34,391 nt of DNA from Tissierellia bacterium (GCA_012841045.1 DUVM01000010.1:1-34391); one strand, 5' to 3'; shown: positions 1 through 8,298, numbered from the stretch's first letter. Program-made: numbers and translations. The notes: generated by a model not told the origin, from the sequence alone.

Positions 1-38
1 AAACACCGTAAATACGCAATTTCCAAGGGCTTATACAT

Positions 39-1376
39 TTATTTTCTTGTCAGCAGACAGACCGTCTCCACATGACCCGTATTAGGATAGAGATCCACCA
101 TGAAGCTTTGTTCTACAACGTATGATGCCATAAGTTGCTCCATATCCCGCACTTGTGTCTTGGGATTGCATGAGATATAGAGGATCTTGGGCGGTAGAAG
201 TTGTAGAAGTGATTGAACGACTTTGGGGTGAAGACCTGCGCGAGGCGGATCAACGACAACGACGTCCGGTGAAGGAATGTTTCCTTCGACTGCTTCTTTG
301 ACATCTCCAACAATGTACTCACAGTTAACGATGTGGTTTCTTAACGCACTCTGTCTGGCGGCTTCCACAGCGACCTCATTTAGTTCGATGCCGATCACCT
401 TTTTGAACTTCTTTGAGGCAATTTGTCCGATCGTCCCTGCCCCACAATACAGATCCCATAGGACTTCGCCATCATCCAGAAGAGAAAGGGTCTTCTCAAA
501 GAGAATCTGTGCGCCGGCGCTGTTGGTTTGAAAGAACGATTCGGGATAAATCCGAAATCGTAGCCCACAGAGTTGTTCCTCGATAAAGTTCTCCCCCCAT
601 TGATAGGCCACCTGCTCATAGTCCACAAAGTTCCCGAGTGAATCCTTGATTCCAACGAGAAATCCTTTGATTCTGCCTTCCAGTGACAGCGCCAAGAGTC
701 TTCTCTCGAGCTCCTTCGCATCCACCTCTTCTTGCGAGCTGATAATGAGAACGATGAGGATCTCGCCGGTAAACTCAGCTCTTCTCAAGAGCAGAAAGCG
801 CAGGAGACCCTCGTGGGTGTAGATGTCATAGAAAGGCGCTTGCCGCTCACTAAAATACTCAGCAATCACATCTCGGATGGTGCGAAGATCTTGATGAACA
901 AGTAGGCAATGCGACGTATCGATGACATTTCTTCGCATCGCTTTTTGATGGAACCCTAAGTGAAGCGGTCCCCCTTTCACTTGATTGCCAAAGGTGAAGT
1001 CCACTTTGTTTCTGTAGGCATATTTATTCTCTGCGCCAAAGACACCTTTGTACTGCCCGAGGGGAATTTCTTTTTCCTGAAAGAGCGCCAGGACTTCCCT
1101 CTCTTTGATCTGTCGCTGCTTCTCAAGAGAAAGATGCTGACTCACACAGCCTCCACAGAGGCGAAAATCTTTGCACAGCGTTTCACCGGTATAGGGAGTG
1201 TCAAGAACTTCTAGGAGAAAGCCTGTGAGAAGACCGTGTTTCTTCTTGGCTCCTCTGGCTAACACACGCTCTCCCGGGAACGCTCCGGGTACGCGATGTT
1301 CTCCTCGTTCACTCTGGCCTATCCCTGTCGCGGGGAATTCCGTTCGTTCAATGACGACTTCATAATCTTTTGCTAT
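39..1376 (-). CDS. rlmD: 23S rRNA (uracil-5-)-methyltransferase, RumA/RlmD (TrmA) family, with N-terminal TRAM domain; the ORF track starts at 1265 (GTG), but coding similarity continues upstream to about 1376
   Basis: Fe-S cysteine motif CKDFRLCGGC, SAM motif LWDLYCGAGTIG, VVVDPPRAGLHPK and ISCNP motifs. The in-frame extension upstream of 1265 translates as AKDYEVVIERTEFPATGIGQSERGEHRVPGAFPGERV (TRAM-like), with AGAAAGGA 7 nt before ATA at 1376. Confidence 0.9.
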   Translation of the reverse strand: MAKDYEVVIERTEFPATGIGQSERGEHRVPGAFPGERVLARGAKKKHGLLTGFLLEVLDTPYTGETLCKDFRLCGGCVSQHLSLEKQRQIKEREVLALFQEKEIPLGQYKGVFGAENKYAYRNKVDFTFGNQVKGGPLHLGFHQKAMRRNVIDTSHCLLVHQDLRTIRDVIAEYFSERQAPFYDIYTHEGLLRFLLLRRAEFTGEILIVLIISSQEEVDAKELERRLLALSLEGRIKGFLVGIKDSLGNFVDYEQVAYQWGENFIEEQLCGLRFRIYPESFFQTNSAGAQILFEKTLSLLDDGEVLWDLYCGAGTIGQIASKKFKKVIGIELNEVAVEAARQSALRNHIVNCEYIVGDVKEAVEGNIPSPDVVVVDPPRAGLHPKVVQSLLQLLPPKILYISCNPKTQVRDMEQLMASYVVEQSFMVDLYPNTGHVETVCLLTRK

Positions 1377-1396
1377 TTTTTATTCCTTTCTGAGTC

Positions 1397-1425
1397 TTGC
1401 ATGATAGGACTATGTTAATTATACT
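1397..1425 (+). promoter_or_regulatory. Sigma-A-type promoter of the sortase gene: TTGCAT-17-TATACT
   Basis: Hexamers read directly. The track ORF start at 1397 (TTG) is the -35 box, which supports the start at 1445. Confidence 0.7.
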
Positions 1426-1444
1426 TAATTTCAGGAGGAACTCT

Positions 1445-2116
1445 ATGCGTAAATTCCTAGGCATCGCGCTGATCATCCTGGGACTCATTGTCCTCGGACT
1501 CTATTTCGGATTTGGATACCTCATGCGCCAGACATCTGATACGGCTTTTATTGAAGAGCTGAGTGCAGAAGAACTGCAAGCAAACAACCAACTCGAAATC
1601 ATCAACAATTATGAGTCGGTGAGCAATGTCTCCGTCATCGATGCATACATCAAACTGAATGAAGTATCCACTGAATACGTCATTGGACAAATCGTCATAC
1701 CGGATGTAAACATCAATCTGCCGGTCTCCCGCGGCACCAATGAAAGCAATCTCCTTCTTGGCGCTACGACGATGCGAGCAGATCAGATGATGGGGCAAGG
1801 GCACTATCCTCTCGCCGGACACAATATTTCGCGCAAGGGTGTCCTCTTCCACGGTATCGATACACTGCCGGATGAAACGGATATCTTTCTCACCGACAAG
1901 GTGGATGTCTATCGTTACAAAGTGATCGACCGGATTGAGATCCCTGATACGGACTTCAGCTGGCTCGAAAATGACGTGGCGGATCGCTACGGCAAACCCA
2001 CCATGTGCCTTGTCACCTGTACTCTTCCCTATCGATCCGGTGTGCGTGTGATCGTTCTTGCTACGCTTGAGGAGGTCACTCCTTATGAAGGCGGCATCAA
2101 AATCGAAAATGAATGA
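1445..2116 (+). CDS. Sortase (class A/D-like transpeptidase)
   Basis: N-terminal TM; catalytic triad context GHYPLAGHN / CLVTCT / YRSGVRVIV; AGGAGG RBS at 1433-1438 before ATG 1445. Confidence 0.9.
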   Translation: MRKFLGIALIILGLIVLGLYFGFGYLMRQTSDTAFIEELSAEELQANNQLEIINNYESVSNVSVIDAYIKLNEVSTEYVIGQIVIPDVNINLPVSRGTNESNLLLGATTMRADQMMGQGHYPLAGHNISRKGVLFHGIDTLPDETDIFLTDKVDVYRYKVIDRIEIPDTDFSWLENDVADRYGKPTMCLVTCTLPYRSGVRVIVLATLEEVTPYEGGIKIENE

Positions 2117-2138
2117 TTTCATCTTCTCATAAGCTATT

Positions 2139-2176
2139 CCTCGGTCACGGCGATTCGCGCGGAACCGAGGTTTTTT
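2139..2176 (+). terminator. Rho-independent terminator after sortase
   Basis: CCTCGGT...ACCGAGG stem followed by TTTTTT. Confidence 0.8.
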
Positions 2177-2211
2177 CTTCCTGACAGGCGACGCCTGTCT
2201 CTTTAGATGGT

Positions 2212-2607
2212 TCAGCCCGAAGGAATGCTGCTATACGTCGCAATCCGAGTGACAAAGGCATCGAGCTCTTGGAACGCTTCAGACATCACGCCTTCGCTCT
2301 GCCAAGAATATTTCCGCTCTGTTTTACCATTTGCAAGCTGAAGATATGCTGGACTCTGTGACAAGCCGTCTGGCAAGGAAGAAAACGACTTCTCAATATG
2401 GCGCTGCAACGAGTCATATTTGCTCTCCTGCACAGAATAGTAGAGCTCATAGAGAATATCATCATCGGAGGGTTCTGCACCCTCAAGATACATATAGGTT
2501 GTCATGGTCAGTGTGAGATCAGGATAAAAAACATTGACTTGAACAAACTCCTGGCCGTCCTGTGTGAAGCGGTAGGACTGCGTCAGGGTCGATGTGGCAT
2601 TGTCCAT
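2212..2607 (-). CDS. Hypothetical protein (about 131 aa)
   Basis: ORF with AGGAGGATAGG RBS directly before ATG at 2607; no family recognised. Confidence 0.6.
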   Translation of the reverse strand: MDNATSTLTQSYRFTQDGQEFVQVNVFYPDLTLTMTTYMYLEGAEPSDDDILYELYYSVQESKYDSLQRHIEKSFSSLPDGLSQSPAYLQLANGKTERKYSWQSEGVMSEAFQELDAFVTRIATYSSIPSG

Positions 2608-2677
2608 CCTATCCTCCTTTTTAGTCAGATACCCCGATTCGCTTACCATCTCTTCTTTATGATCAATACAGGAAGTG

Positions 2678-2706
2678 AAAAAAGACAGAGTCTTACAACT
2701 CTGTCT
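2678..2706 (-). terminator. Terminator of the C26 operon (minus strand)
   Basis: AGACAGAGT / ACTCTGTCT stem, with a T run on the minus strand (A-tract 2678-2683). Confidence 0.75.
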
Positions 2707-2731
2707 TCTACATCCTTATGGCTAAAAAGGT

Positions 2732-3439
2732 CTATCTTCCCCGGTCTTCACAGCGGGAGATGAGATACTCAAAGAGTTTGGGCGAATCGGGCTGATCACT
2801 CTCATATTCGGGATGGAACTGTAGGGCAATCACATTTCCGTCATCACTTTCGATCGCCTCGATCATTCCGTCTGCGCTAAAGGATGTCGCCTGAAATCCC
2901 TTCGCAACTCGTCTGAGCGCCTGATGATGGGAGCTGTTGACAATGATCTCTTCACCAAACAATTCTCTCATGACACCGGAGCGGTTAAATATCCGATGGT
3001 ACGTCACATGAAGAGGATCTTCAAACGACTCGTGACGAACATAAGGATCCCGATTCTCGGGGAGATCTTGATAGATATCTCCGCCTTCTGCGATATTTAT
3101 CAGCTGCATGCCTCGGCACACCCCCATGATCGGAAGACCCCTTTGTCGCGCCGCTTTATATAATCGCATTTCAAAATCATCTCGTCGCCAATCGATGTAA
3201 CTGCTTTTGGGGTGCGGATCTTCTCCGAAGAGAAATCCTGCCACGTCATTGCCTCCGGTAAAGATCAGACCGTCCACTGCTTCAAGGATCGGCTCTACAG
3301 GGTCTTTTGCATCAAAGGTAGGGATAATCAGGGGAATCGCGCCAAAACGCTCTATAAGCCTTGTGAAATACTCATTCGTCTGATCATATATGCGTTTCTC
3401 ATCGCGCATGGGCCAGCACAGCACACCTATGACTTTCAT
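2732..3439 (-). CDS. Class I glutamine amidotransferase-like, gamma-glutamyl-gamma-aminobutyrate hydrolase family (peptidase C26)
   Basis: FTGGNDV, nucleophile motif GVCRGMQLINIAEGGDIYQDL, QFHPEYE. Confidence 0.9.
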   Translation of the reverse strand: MKVIGVLCWPMRDEKRIYDQTNEYFTRLIERFGAIPLIIPTFDAKDPVEPILEAVDGLIFTGGNDVAGFLFGEDPHPKSSYIDWRRDDFEMRLYKAARQRGLPIMGVCRGMQLINIAEGGDIYQDLPENRDPYVRHESFEDPLHVTYHRIFNRSGVMRELFGEEIIVNSSHHQALRRVAKGFQATSFSADGMIEAIESDDGNVIALQFHPEYESDQPDSPKLFEYLISRCEDRGR

Positions 3440-4152
3440 TTCTCCCTCCCCGCTACTTCCACGAAGTACTTCATGAGACCTTGGAATTCACTTTGATCGC
3501 TTAATCGCTCAGGGTGAAACTGCACGCCAAGCAGCCAGCCGCCTTGAGTTCCTTCAAATCCCTCAATGATCCCATCCGGCGCTGTTGCATTGGCTTTGAG
3601 CGTATCGGCCAGATCCTTCACCGCTTGGTGGTGGACGGAATTGACCAGCAGTTCTTCTGTTCCAAGGGCCTGAAAAAGCTCGCTTCCGGGTGTAATGGAA
3701 ATCATATGTTCCATATCCTGTTGCTCAGGAGAGGCACTGTGTAAAATCTTGGTATCCACTTGCGAGGGAATGTCCTGATAGAGGGTTCCTCCCTCAGCAA
3801 TGTTGATCAGCTGATGTCCTCGACAGATCCCCAAAATCGGCATCCCGCGCTTTCTTGCCGCTCGATAGAAGAGCAGGTCATTGGCGTCACGTCGCTTATC
3901 ATATCTGTGCGATGCGTCCATCAGATGCTCTCCGTACAATAGTGGAGAAAGATCTACTCCTCCGCTGAGAAGAAGACCATCTACCTGATCAAGCACCTTG
4001 TCCACTAGGGTGGGATCTTGTAGGACAGGCATCACCAGCGGAAGGGCTTCGCTTGCCAGCAAACTCTTCGTGTACCCGATGTCTAAGTGATTGAATGCGG
4101 CGCCGCGCTTGGTATACGTGATGCCGCAGCTGACTCCAATGCGTACCTTCAT
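3436..4152 (-). CDS. Class I glutamine amidotransferase-like, gamma-glutamyl-gamma-aminobutyrate hydrolase family (peptidase C26), paralog of the adjacent gene
   Basis: LSGGVDLSPLLYGE, GICRGHQLINIAEGGTLYQDI, QFHPERLSDQ; ATGA overlap with the downstream gene. Confidence 0.9.
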   Translation of the reverse strand: MKVRIGVSCGITYTKRGAAFNHLDIGYTKSLLASEALPLVMPVLQDPTLVDKVLDQVDGLLLSGGVDLSPLLYGEHLMDASHRYDKRRDANDLLFYRAARKRGMPILGICRGHQLINIAEGGTLYQDIPSQVDTKILHSASPEQQDMEHMISITPGSELFQALGTEELLVNSVHHQAVKDLADTLKANATAPDGIIEGFEGTQGGWLLGVQFHPERLSDQSEFQGLMKYFVEVAGREK

Positions 4153-5009
4153 TTTTCCTCCATTTTTTCAAGAAGCCCAATGAATTCACCATGAGCGTTT
4201 CTGAGTGATATATAGCGGATCTGCTGACCTTTCACAGTCACAAGCTTTGTACTCCAAGCTTCTTTAGTGGCTTCTTCCATACAGCGTAGAGCCGATTCGT
4301 TGGATTCATCATGCATGGGGAACGGTCCTAAACGAAGAAGACGTCTTCCGTCCTTCCCTCTCACACTCAGAGGAATCTCCAGCGCGTGAAGCACCGCTTC
4401 GAGCTGCTCTTTGGTCACATCCTCTGAGACAAAGGTCCCCTCTTCCTTAAAGAATTCGGGCACATCGGGGAAAAGATACCCTATATCCAAGAGCTCATAA
4501 TACACTGTCTGCCATGTCTGCGGACGGACAAATTCTCTCAGATCTTCAAACAGGCTCGTCTCTTCGCGCGAGATCTCCTGGCGGATACGCAGGAACAGAT
4601 GCTCGAGAAAGAGACTTTTCTCCATGGTGCTTTTTCCCAACAGAAAACTCTCCTCTTTGATCTCTGCTATCATTTCGAGAATTTCTTCCTGTTCTCCTCG
4701 CATCAAATGCTGCATATAAAGCTGTTCAGGAATGGGCTGTGCATAGGAGAATAGCTTCTCAACTTTTTCATAGTGATCGCGGAGCTGCTCGAGTTCCTCA
4801 AGATGAGGAAGGACATCTTCCCACCGACGATGTTCACCCACCTGGATGAGACGCTCCTCCAGATCCTCCAGTTTTTTCTCCCACAGTCGATTTTCTCTCT
4901 CCATGAGAAAAAGAGGATGGGCTGCATCGTTTCGAGTCAGCAGACTTTGCGAATCACTCTCCTTCATTTCTTCAAGAAACTCTCCAAAGATTCCTTTGTT
5001 GTTCTTCAT
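4149..5009 (-). CDS. Degenerate hemerythrin-like/PAS protein, divergent paralog of the DUF438 protein at 30598-31782
   Basis: Colinear alignment by eye with the 30598 protein: HPLFLMEREN vs HPAFVFQKEN; DIGYLFPD vs QIGYVFAD; C-terminal GTFVSEDVTKEQLEAVLHALEIPL vs GDIVLPSGQFTVQELTHLLNTLPSDI. RBS GAGGTG before ATG 5009. Confidence 0.65.
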   Translation of the reverse strand: MKNNKGIFGEFLEEMKESDSQSLLTRNDAAHPLFLMERENRLWEKKLEDLEERLIQVGEHRRWEDVLPHLEELEQLRDHYEKVEKLFSYAQPIPEQLYMQHLMRGEQEEILEMIAEIKEESFLLGKSTMEKSLFLEHLFLRIRQEISREETSLFEDLREFVRPQTWQTVYYELLDIGYLFPDVPEFFKEEGTFVSEDVTKEQLEAVLHALEIPLSVRGKDGRRLLRLGPFPMHDESNESALRCMEEATKEAWSTKLVTVKGQQIRYISLRNAHGEFIGLLEKMEEK

Positions 5010-5028
5010 TGTCACCTCATTCTTTCTC

Positions 5029-5056
5029 AGTGTATCACGCCAAAAAAACAATACAA
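5029..5056 (-). promoter_or_regulatory. Candidate sigma-A promoter for the 5009-2732 operon: TTGTAT-16-TACACT (minus)
   Basis: Hexamers read on the minus strand, just upstream of the RBS and ATG 5009. Confidence 0.55.
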
Positions 5057-5114
5057 TAGATGAGCGGTGTCTGGGTATAATAGATAAATGTCACATGTAA
5101 CGGAAAGGCAAAAT

Positions 5115-5816
5115 ATGCAGGGATTTATTCGCACAAGAAATCTTTATAAAATCTATCCCATGGGAGAAGAGCGCATCCACGCCCTTCACGATGTCAGCCT
5201 TGACATTGCCAGAGGAGAACGCATCTGTGTCCTAGGAACATCCGGCTCCGGGAAATCGACGCTTCTCAACATGCTGGCGGGACTTGAGCCCCCGACGAAG
5301 GGACAGATCGAAATCGGCAAGATCCGACTCGATCTTCTGAGTGAAGATGAACTGACGACGTTTCGCTCCCTCAATATTGGATTTGTCTTTCAGTCCTACA
5401 ATCTGATTCCGACACTAAATGCACTGGAGAACGTCAGTCTGGGTCTGACCTTTAAAGGAATCCCGCGTCACACAAGAAACGAGATGGCCGCGCAGATTCT
5501 TTCGGATGTGGGTCTGGGAGATCGCCTAAACCATCGCCCAAACGAACTCTCCGGTGGTCAGCAGCAACGCGTCAGTATTGCCCGGGCTTTTGTCGGTAAC
5601 CCGAACATCGTATTTGCAGATGAGCCGACAGGAAACCTCGACAGTCGTACCTCAGAGGAAGTCATGCGGGTGATCACCGACTTGACTGCCAAGCACCGGC
5701 AAACCCTTCTCATTGTCACACACGATGAGCAGATTACTGATTACTGTGAGCGCACATATCGCATGAAGGACGGCCGCATCGATAAGGTCATCGTCAACGA
5801 AAGAGAGATCCTATGA
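5115..5816 (+). CDS. ABC transporter ATP-binding protein (MacB/LolD type)
   Basis: Walker A GTSGSGKST, signature LSGGQQQR, Walker B IVFADEPTGNLD. RBS GGAAAGG precedes ATG 5115; the 5088 ATG sits where the transcription start is expected, just after TATAAT 5076-5081. Confidence 0.92.
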   Translation: MQGFIRTRNLYKIYPMGEERIHALHDVSLDIARGERICVLGTSGSGKSTLLNMLAGLEPPTKGQIEIGKIRLDLLSEDELTTFRSLNIGFVFQSYNLIPTLNALENVSLGLTFKGIPRHTRNEMAAQILSDVGLGDRLNHRPNELSGGQQQRVSIARAFVGNPNIVFADEPTGNLDSRTSEEVMRVITDLTAKHRQTLLIVTHDEQITDYCERTYRMKDGRIDKVIVNEREIL

Positions 5817-6772
5817 AACGAAAAATCACCGCTATCACACTCTTGCTCCTGCTACTGATGCAGACCTTGACGTTTGCCATGGCTGTGCCGAGTAGCACAC
5901 AAAAAAACCTTCCAAAGCTAATTCTGTCTGATTATTCCCTCTCCCCGGAACATCCCAAAGCCGGAGAAGAGTTTGAGCTGACAATGACATTTTATAATAC
6001 GAACGAGGATTACAGTGCGAGAAATATCAAAGTCACTCTCATAAACGAGTCATCCGATAGAGATCCAGGAAGCTTCGGTGTCTTTACTCCCATAGGAAGC
6101 TCCAATACGTTCTACTTTGACGTGATTGAAGCACAGGAGAGCACAGAGCAGACACTGCGCTTTGACACCTCATCTGTCGCCCTGTCGAAGAACTACTCCC
6201 TGAGTGTGCATCTACAATATGAAAACTACCAGGGTGTTCAGCTGGAGGCGAAGGAATTTGTCGGCGTCCCCGTCATGCAGAGCCCTCGTATCACTATGGA
6301 TGACCCCAGCGTGCCTGCGGAAGTGCAGATCGATGACGGAATTAACCTATCCATCGGTTTTTATAACACGGGGAGAGACGACTTGAAAAATGTCATGCTC
6401 GAGACCTCAGGCAACTTTGCAGCTGATCCTGCCCGCTATTTTGTCGGAGATTTTGCCAGTGGAGCATCCGATGTGTTCTCCACTTTGTTAAAGACCGGAG
6501 AAGTCGGAGAGCTCTCCGGTGTCGTCACCATCACATTTGAGGATTCCTCTGGCCAAGAGCATAAGCTCGAAAAAGACTTTCGCTCGAACGTGCTTCCTTC
6601 GAGTGATGCGGAAGTATCTCCCGCAGAGAATGCGTCACTACCTCTACCGATGAACACGCTTCTCCTACTTGGCCTTTTGATCCTGTTGATTCTCACTGTG
6701 TATTTCTGGCTGAAATGGCGACGAGAGAAAAAAGCACAAAAAGTGCGCAACGAATTGACGATCGATGAATAA
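5813..6772 (+). CDS. Secreted, membrane-anchored protein with CARDB/COG1361-like beta-sandwich domains; extracytoplasmic partner of the ABC transporter
   Basis: Signal peptide MKRKITAITLLLLLLMQTLTFAMA; repeated pattern LSPEHPKAGEEFELTMTFYNT / INLSIGFYNTGRDDLKNV; C-terminal TM plus basic tail; ATGA-coupled to the ATPase. Confidence 0.7.
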   Translation: MKRKITAITLLLLLLMQTLTFAMAVPSSTQKNLPKLILSDYSLSPEHPKAGEEFELTMTFYNTNEDYSARNIKVTLINESSDRDPGSFGVFTPIGSSNTFYFDVIEAQESTEQTLRFDTSSVALSKNYSLSVHLQYENYQGVQLEAKEFVGVPVMQSPRITMDDPSVPAEVQIDDGINLSIGFYNTGRDDLKNVMLETSGNFAADPARYFVGDFASGASDVFSTLLKTGEVGELSGVVTITFEDSSGQEHKLEKDFRSNVLPSSDAEVSPAENASLPLPMNTLLLLGLLILLILTVYFWLKWRREKKAQKVRNELTIDE

Positions 6773-8030
6773 TCGCGACCTCCTGAGCATGAGTCTCAGA
6801 AATCTCTGGAGAAGAAAACTGAGGACCTTTCTCACCCTCCTTGGCGTCATGATCGGTGCGACGTCCATTGTCATCATGCTCTCTTTAGGACTTGCCATTC
6901 AAGAGCAGCAGCAGTCCATGCTTGAGCGAATGGGTTCTTTAAGCACGATCACCGTCAGCGCCCCCGACAGTTCTTCTTCAGGCAGTGTGCGAAGAGTCTA
7001 TCTTGACGATCGAACCCTGTCGGATCTCTCGACCATTTCCGGCGTGCAGGCGGTGGCGCCGATCACCTCAGGGGATCTGACGATTCTCTCCTATGGAAAC
7101 TACCGCTCTTTTTTAAGTGTGCAGGGGATCAAACCGGAATACTTCCGAGATTTTGAGATCGACATCATTGAAGGACATGAACTGAGAAACAGCAACAAAA
7201 ACCGCGTACAAGTCATTATCCCCTCCAATGTGCGTGAACTACTGTACTCCACCACCAGAGCACAAGACGCCACCAAAGACAAGAGCTTTGATCCGCTCCG
7301 TTCTCGCTTAACGCTAGGAAGCAGAAGAAATGCTCACCTCACCTTCCCTGCGCAGGTGGTCGGTGTCTACGATTCCAACAGTTTTAGTGCGGATGTATAT
7401 ATTCTTGAAGAGGATATGAAATACCTTTTGGAGCGCTTGGGTGCGCCCGGTCCCAGCGGATCAGGTAGAGAAAGCATCTACTCTCAAATCCAAGTCAAAG
7501 TAGACGATGTGGCGAATGTGCAGAGTGTGCGAGATGAGATTACGGAGCGAGGGTACCAGACACGCTCTCTTCAGGACATCGCCGAACAGATGAATCAAGG
7601 GACCATCATCATTCAAGCGGTGCTCGGAGGCATCGGCTCCATCTCATTGATCGTCGCGGCGATAGGTATCGCCAACACCATGGTGATGAGCATCTATGAG
7701 AGAACCCGGGAAATCGGAGTCATGAAAGTCATCGGCGCCTCTGTCAGCGATGTCAGAAGAATTTTTCTTACAGAAGCAAGTCTCATCGGCCTTTTGGGAG
7801 GTGTCCTGGGCATCGCGCTAAGTATAGGGATCTCGCAGCTATTGAATTATATCTTCCGAAGCACAGAAGCCGGCATTCGCTTAGGAGCCGATGCGGTCAT
7901 CTCCATTATCCCGATTTGGCTGATCGCTCTCTCGCTTATCTTCAGTTCGCTCATCGGCCTGATGGCCGGATACTTTCCTGCAAAACGCGCGACAAAACTT
8001 TCTGCGATTGAAGCGATTAAGACGGAGTAA
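6765..8030 (+). CDS. ABC transporter permease, MacB/FtsX-like
   Basis: NLWRRKLRTFLTLLGVMIGATSIV N-terminus, MacB periplasmic core, TREIGVMKVIGAS, C-terminal FPAKRATKLSAIEAIKTE. Confidence 0.93.
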   Translation: MNNRDLLSMSLRNLWRRKLRTFLTLLGVMIGATSIVIMLSLGLAIQEQQQSMLERMGSLSTITVSAPDSSSSGSVRRVYLDDRTLSDLSTISGVQAVAPITSGDLTILSYGNYRSFLSVQGIKPEYFRDFEIDIIEGHELRNSNKNRVQVIIPSNVRELLYSTTRAQDATKDKSFDPLRSRLTLGSRRNAHLTFPAQVVGVYDSNSFSADVYILEEDMKYLLERLGAPGPSGSGRESIYSQIQVKVDDVANVQSVRDEITERGYQTRSLQDIAEQMNQGTIIIQAVLGGIGSISLIVAAIGIANTMVMSIYERTREIGVMKVIGASVSDVRRIFLTEASLIGLLGGVLGIALSIGISQLLNYIFRSTEAGIRLGADAVISIIPIWLIALSLIFSSLIGLMAGYFPAKRATKLSAIEAIKTE

Positions 8031-8075
8031 ACACTGGTCACAACGAGAAAATCGTGATAGAATATATTTTGTCCC

Positions 8076-8152
8076 GCTGATGTAGCTCAGCCGGTTAGAG
8101 TGCCTGCCTCACATGCAGGAAGTCGGGGGTTCGAGTCCCTCCATCAGCACCA
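8076..8152 (+). tRNA. tRNA-Val (anticodon CAC), CCA encoded
   Basis: Acceptor arms GCTGATG/CATCAGC; anticodon stem CCTGC/GCAGG with loop CTCACAT; T arm GGGGG TTCGAGT CCCTC; ACCA end. Confidence 0.95.
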
Positions 8153-8231
8153 TCAATATACTCAACATGTACATGCGACGTAAGCGCTATGTCATTCGTG
8201 TAGCGTTCGACCGAAGCATGGAACCCTTTTC

Positions 8232-8268
8232 AAAATTCTGGCAAGCTGCGATGCTTTCCGGAATTTTT
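8232..8268 (+). terminator. Strong stem-loop plus U-tract between tRNA-Val and the DUF2284 gene (terminator or attenuator)
   Basis: AAAATTCTGGCAAGC-TGCGAT-GCTTTCCGGAATTTT followed by T; one G-U wobble and one mismatch in 15 bp. Confidence 0.65.
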
Positions 8269-8298
8269 CGCCATTAAGATTGTCTGAGAGGAAATGCC

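Noticed and set aside
1457-2122. 221-aa minus-strand ORF opposite the sortase
   Set aside because: Shadow ORF; the plus strand has sortase catalytic motifs, a promoter and an RBS.
5088-5114. ORF-track start at 5088 for the ABC ATPase (possible leaderless mRNA)
   Set aside because: TATAAT ends at 5081, so 5088 is about the TSS; the ATG at 5115 has a proper RBS and matches family N-termini better.
5813-6772. C-terminal SLPLPMNT + TM + basic tail as a possible sortase substrate for the nearby sortase
   Set aside because: LPMNT does not match LPXTG spacing and the cytoplasmic tail is about 20 aa; more consistent with a plain TM anchor.
8076-8268. tRNA-Val as a possible integration site for a mobile element
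   Set aside because: No integrase, no repeated tRNA 3' end and no atypical gene content nearby.
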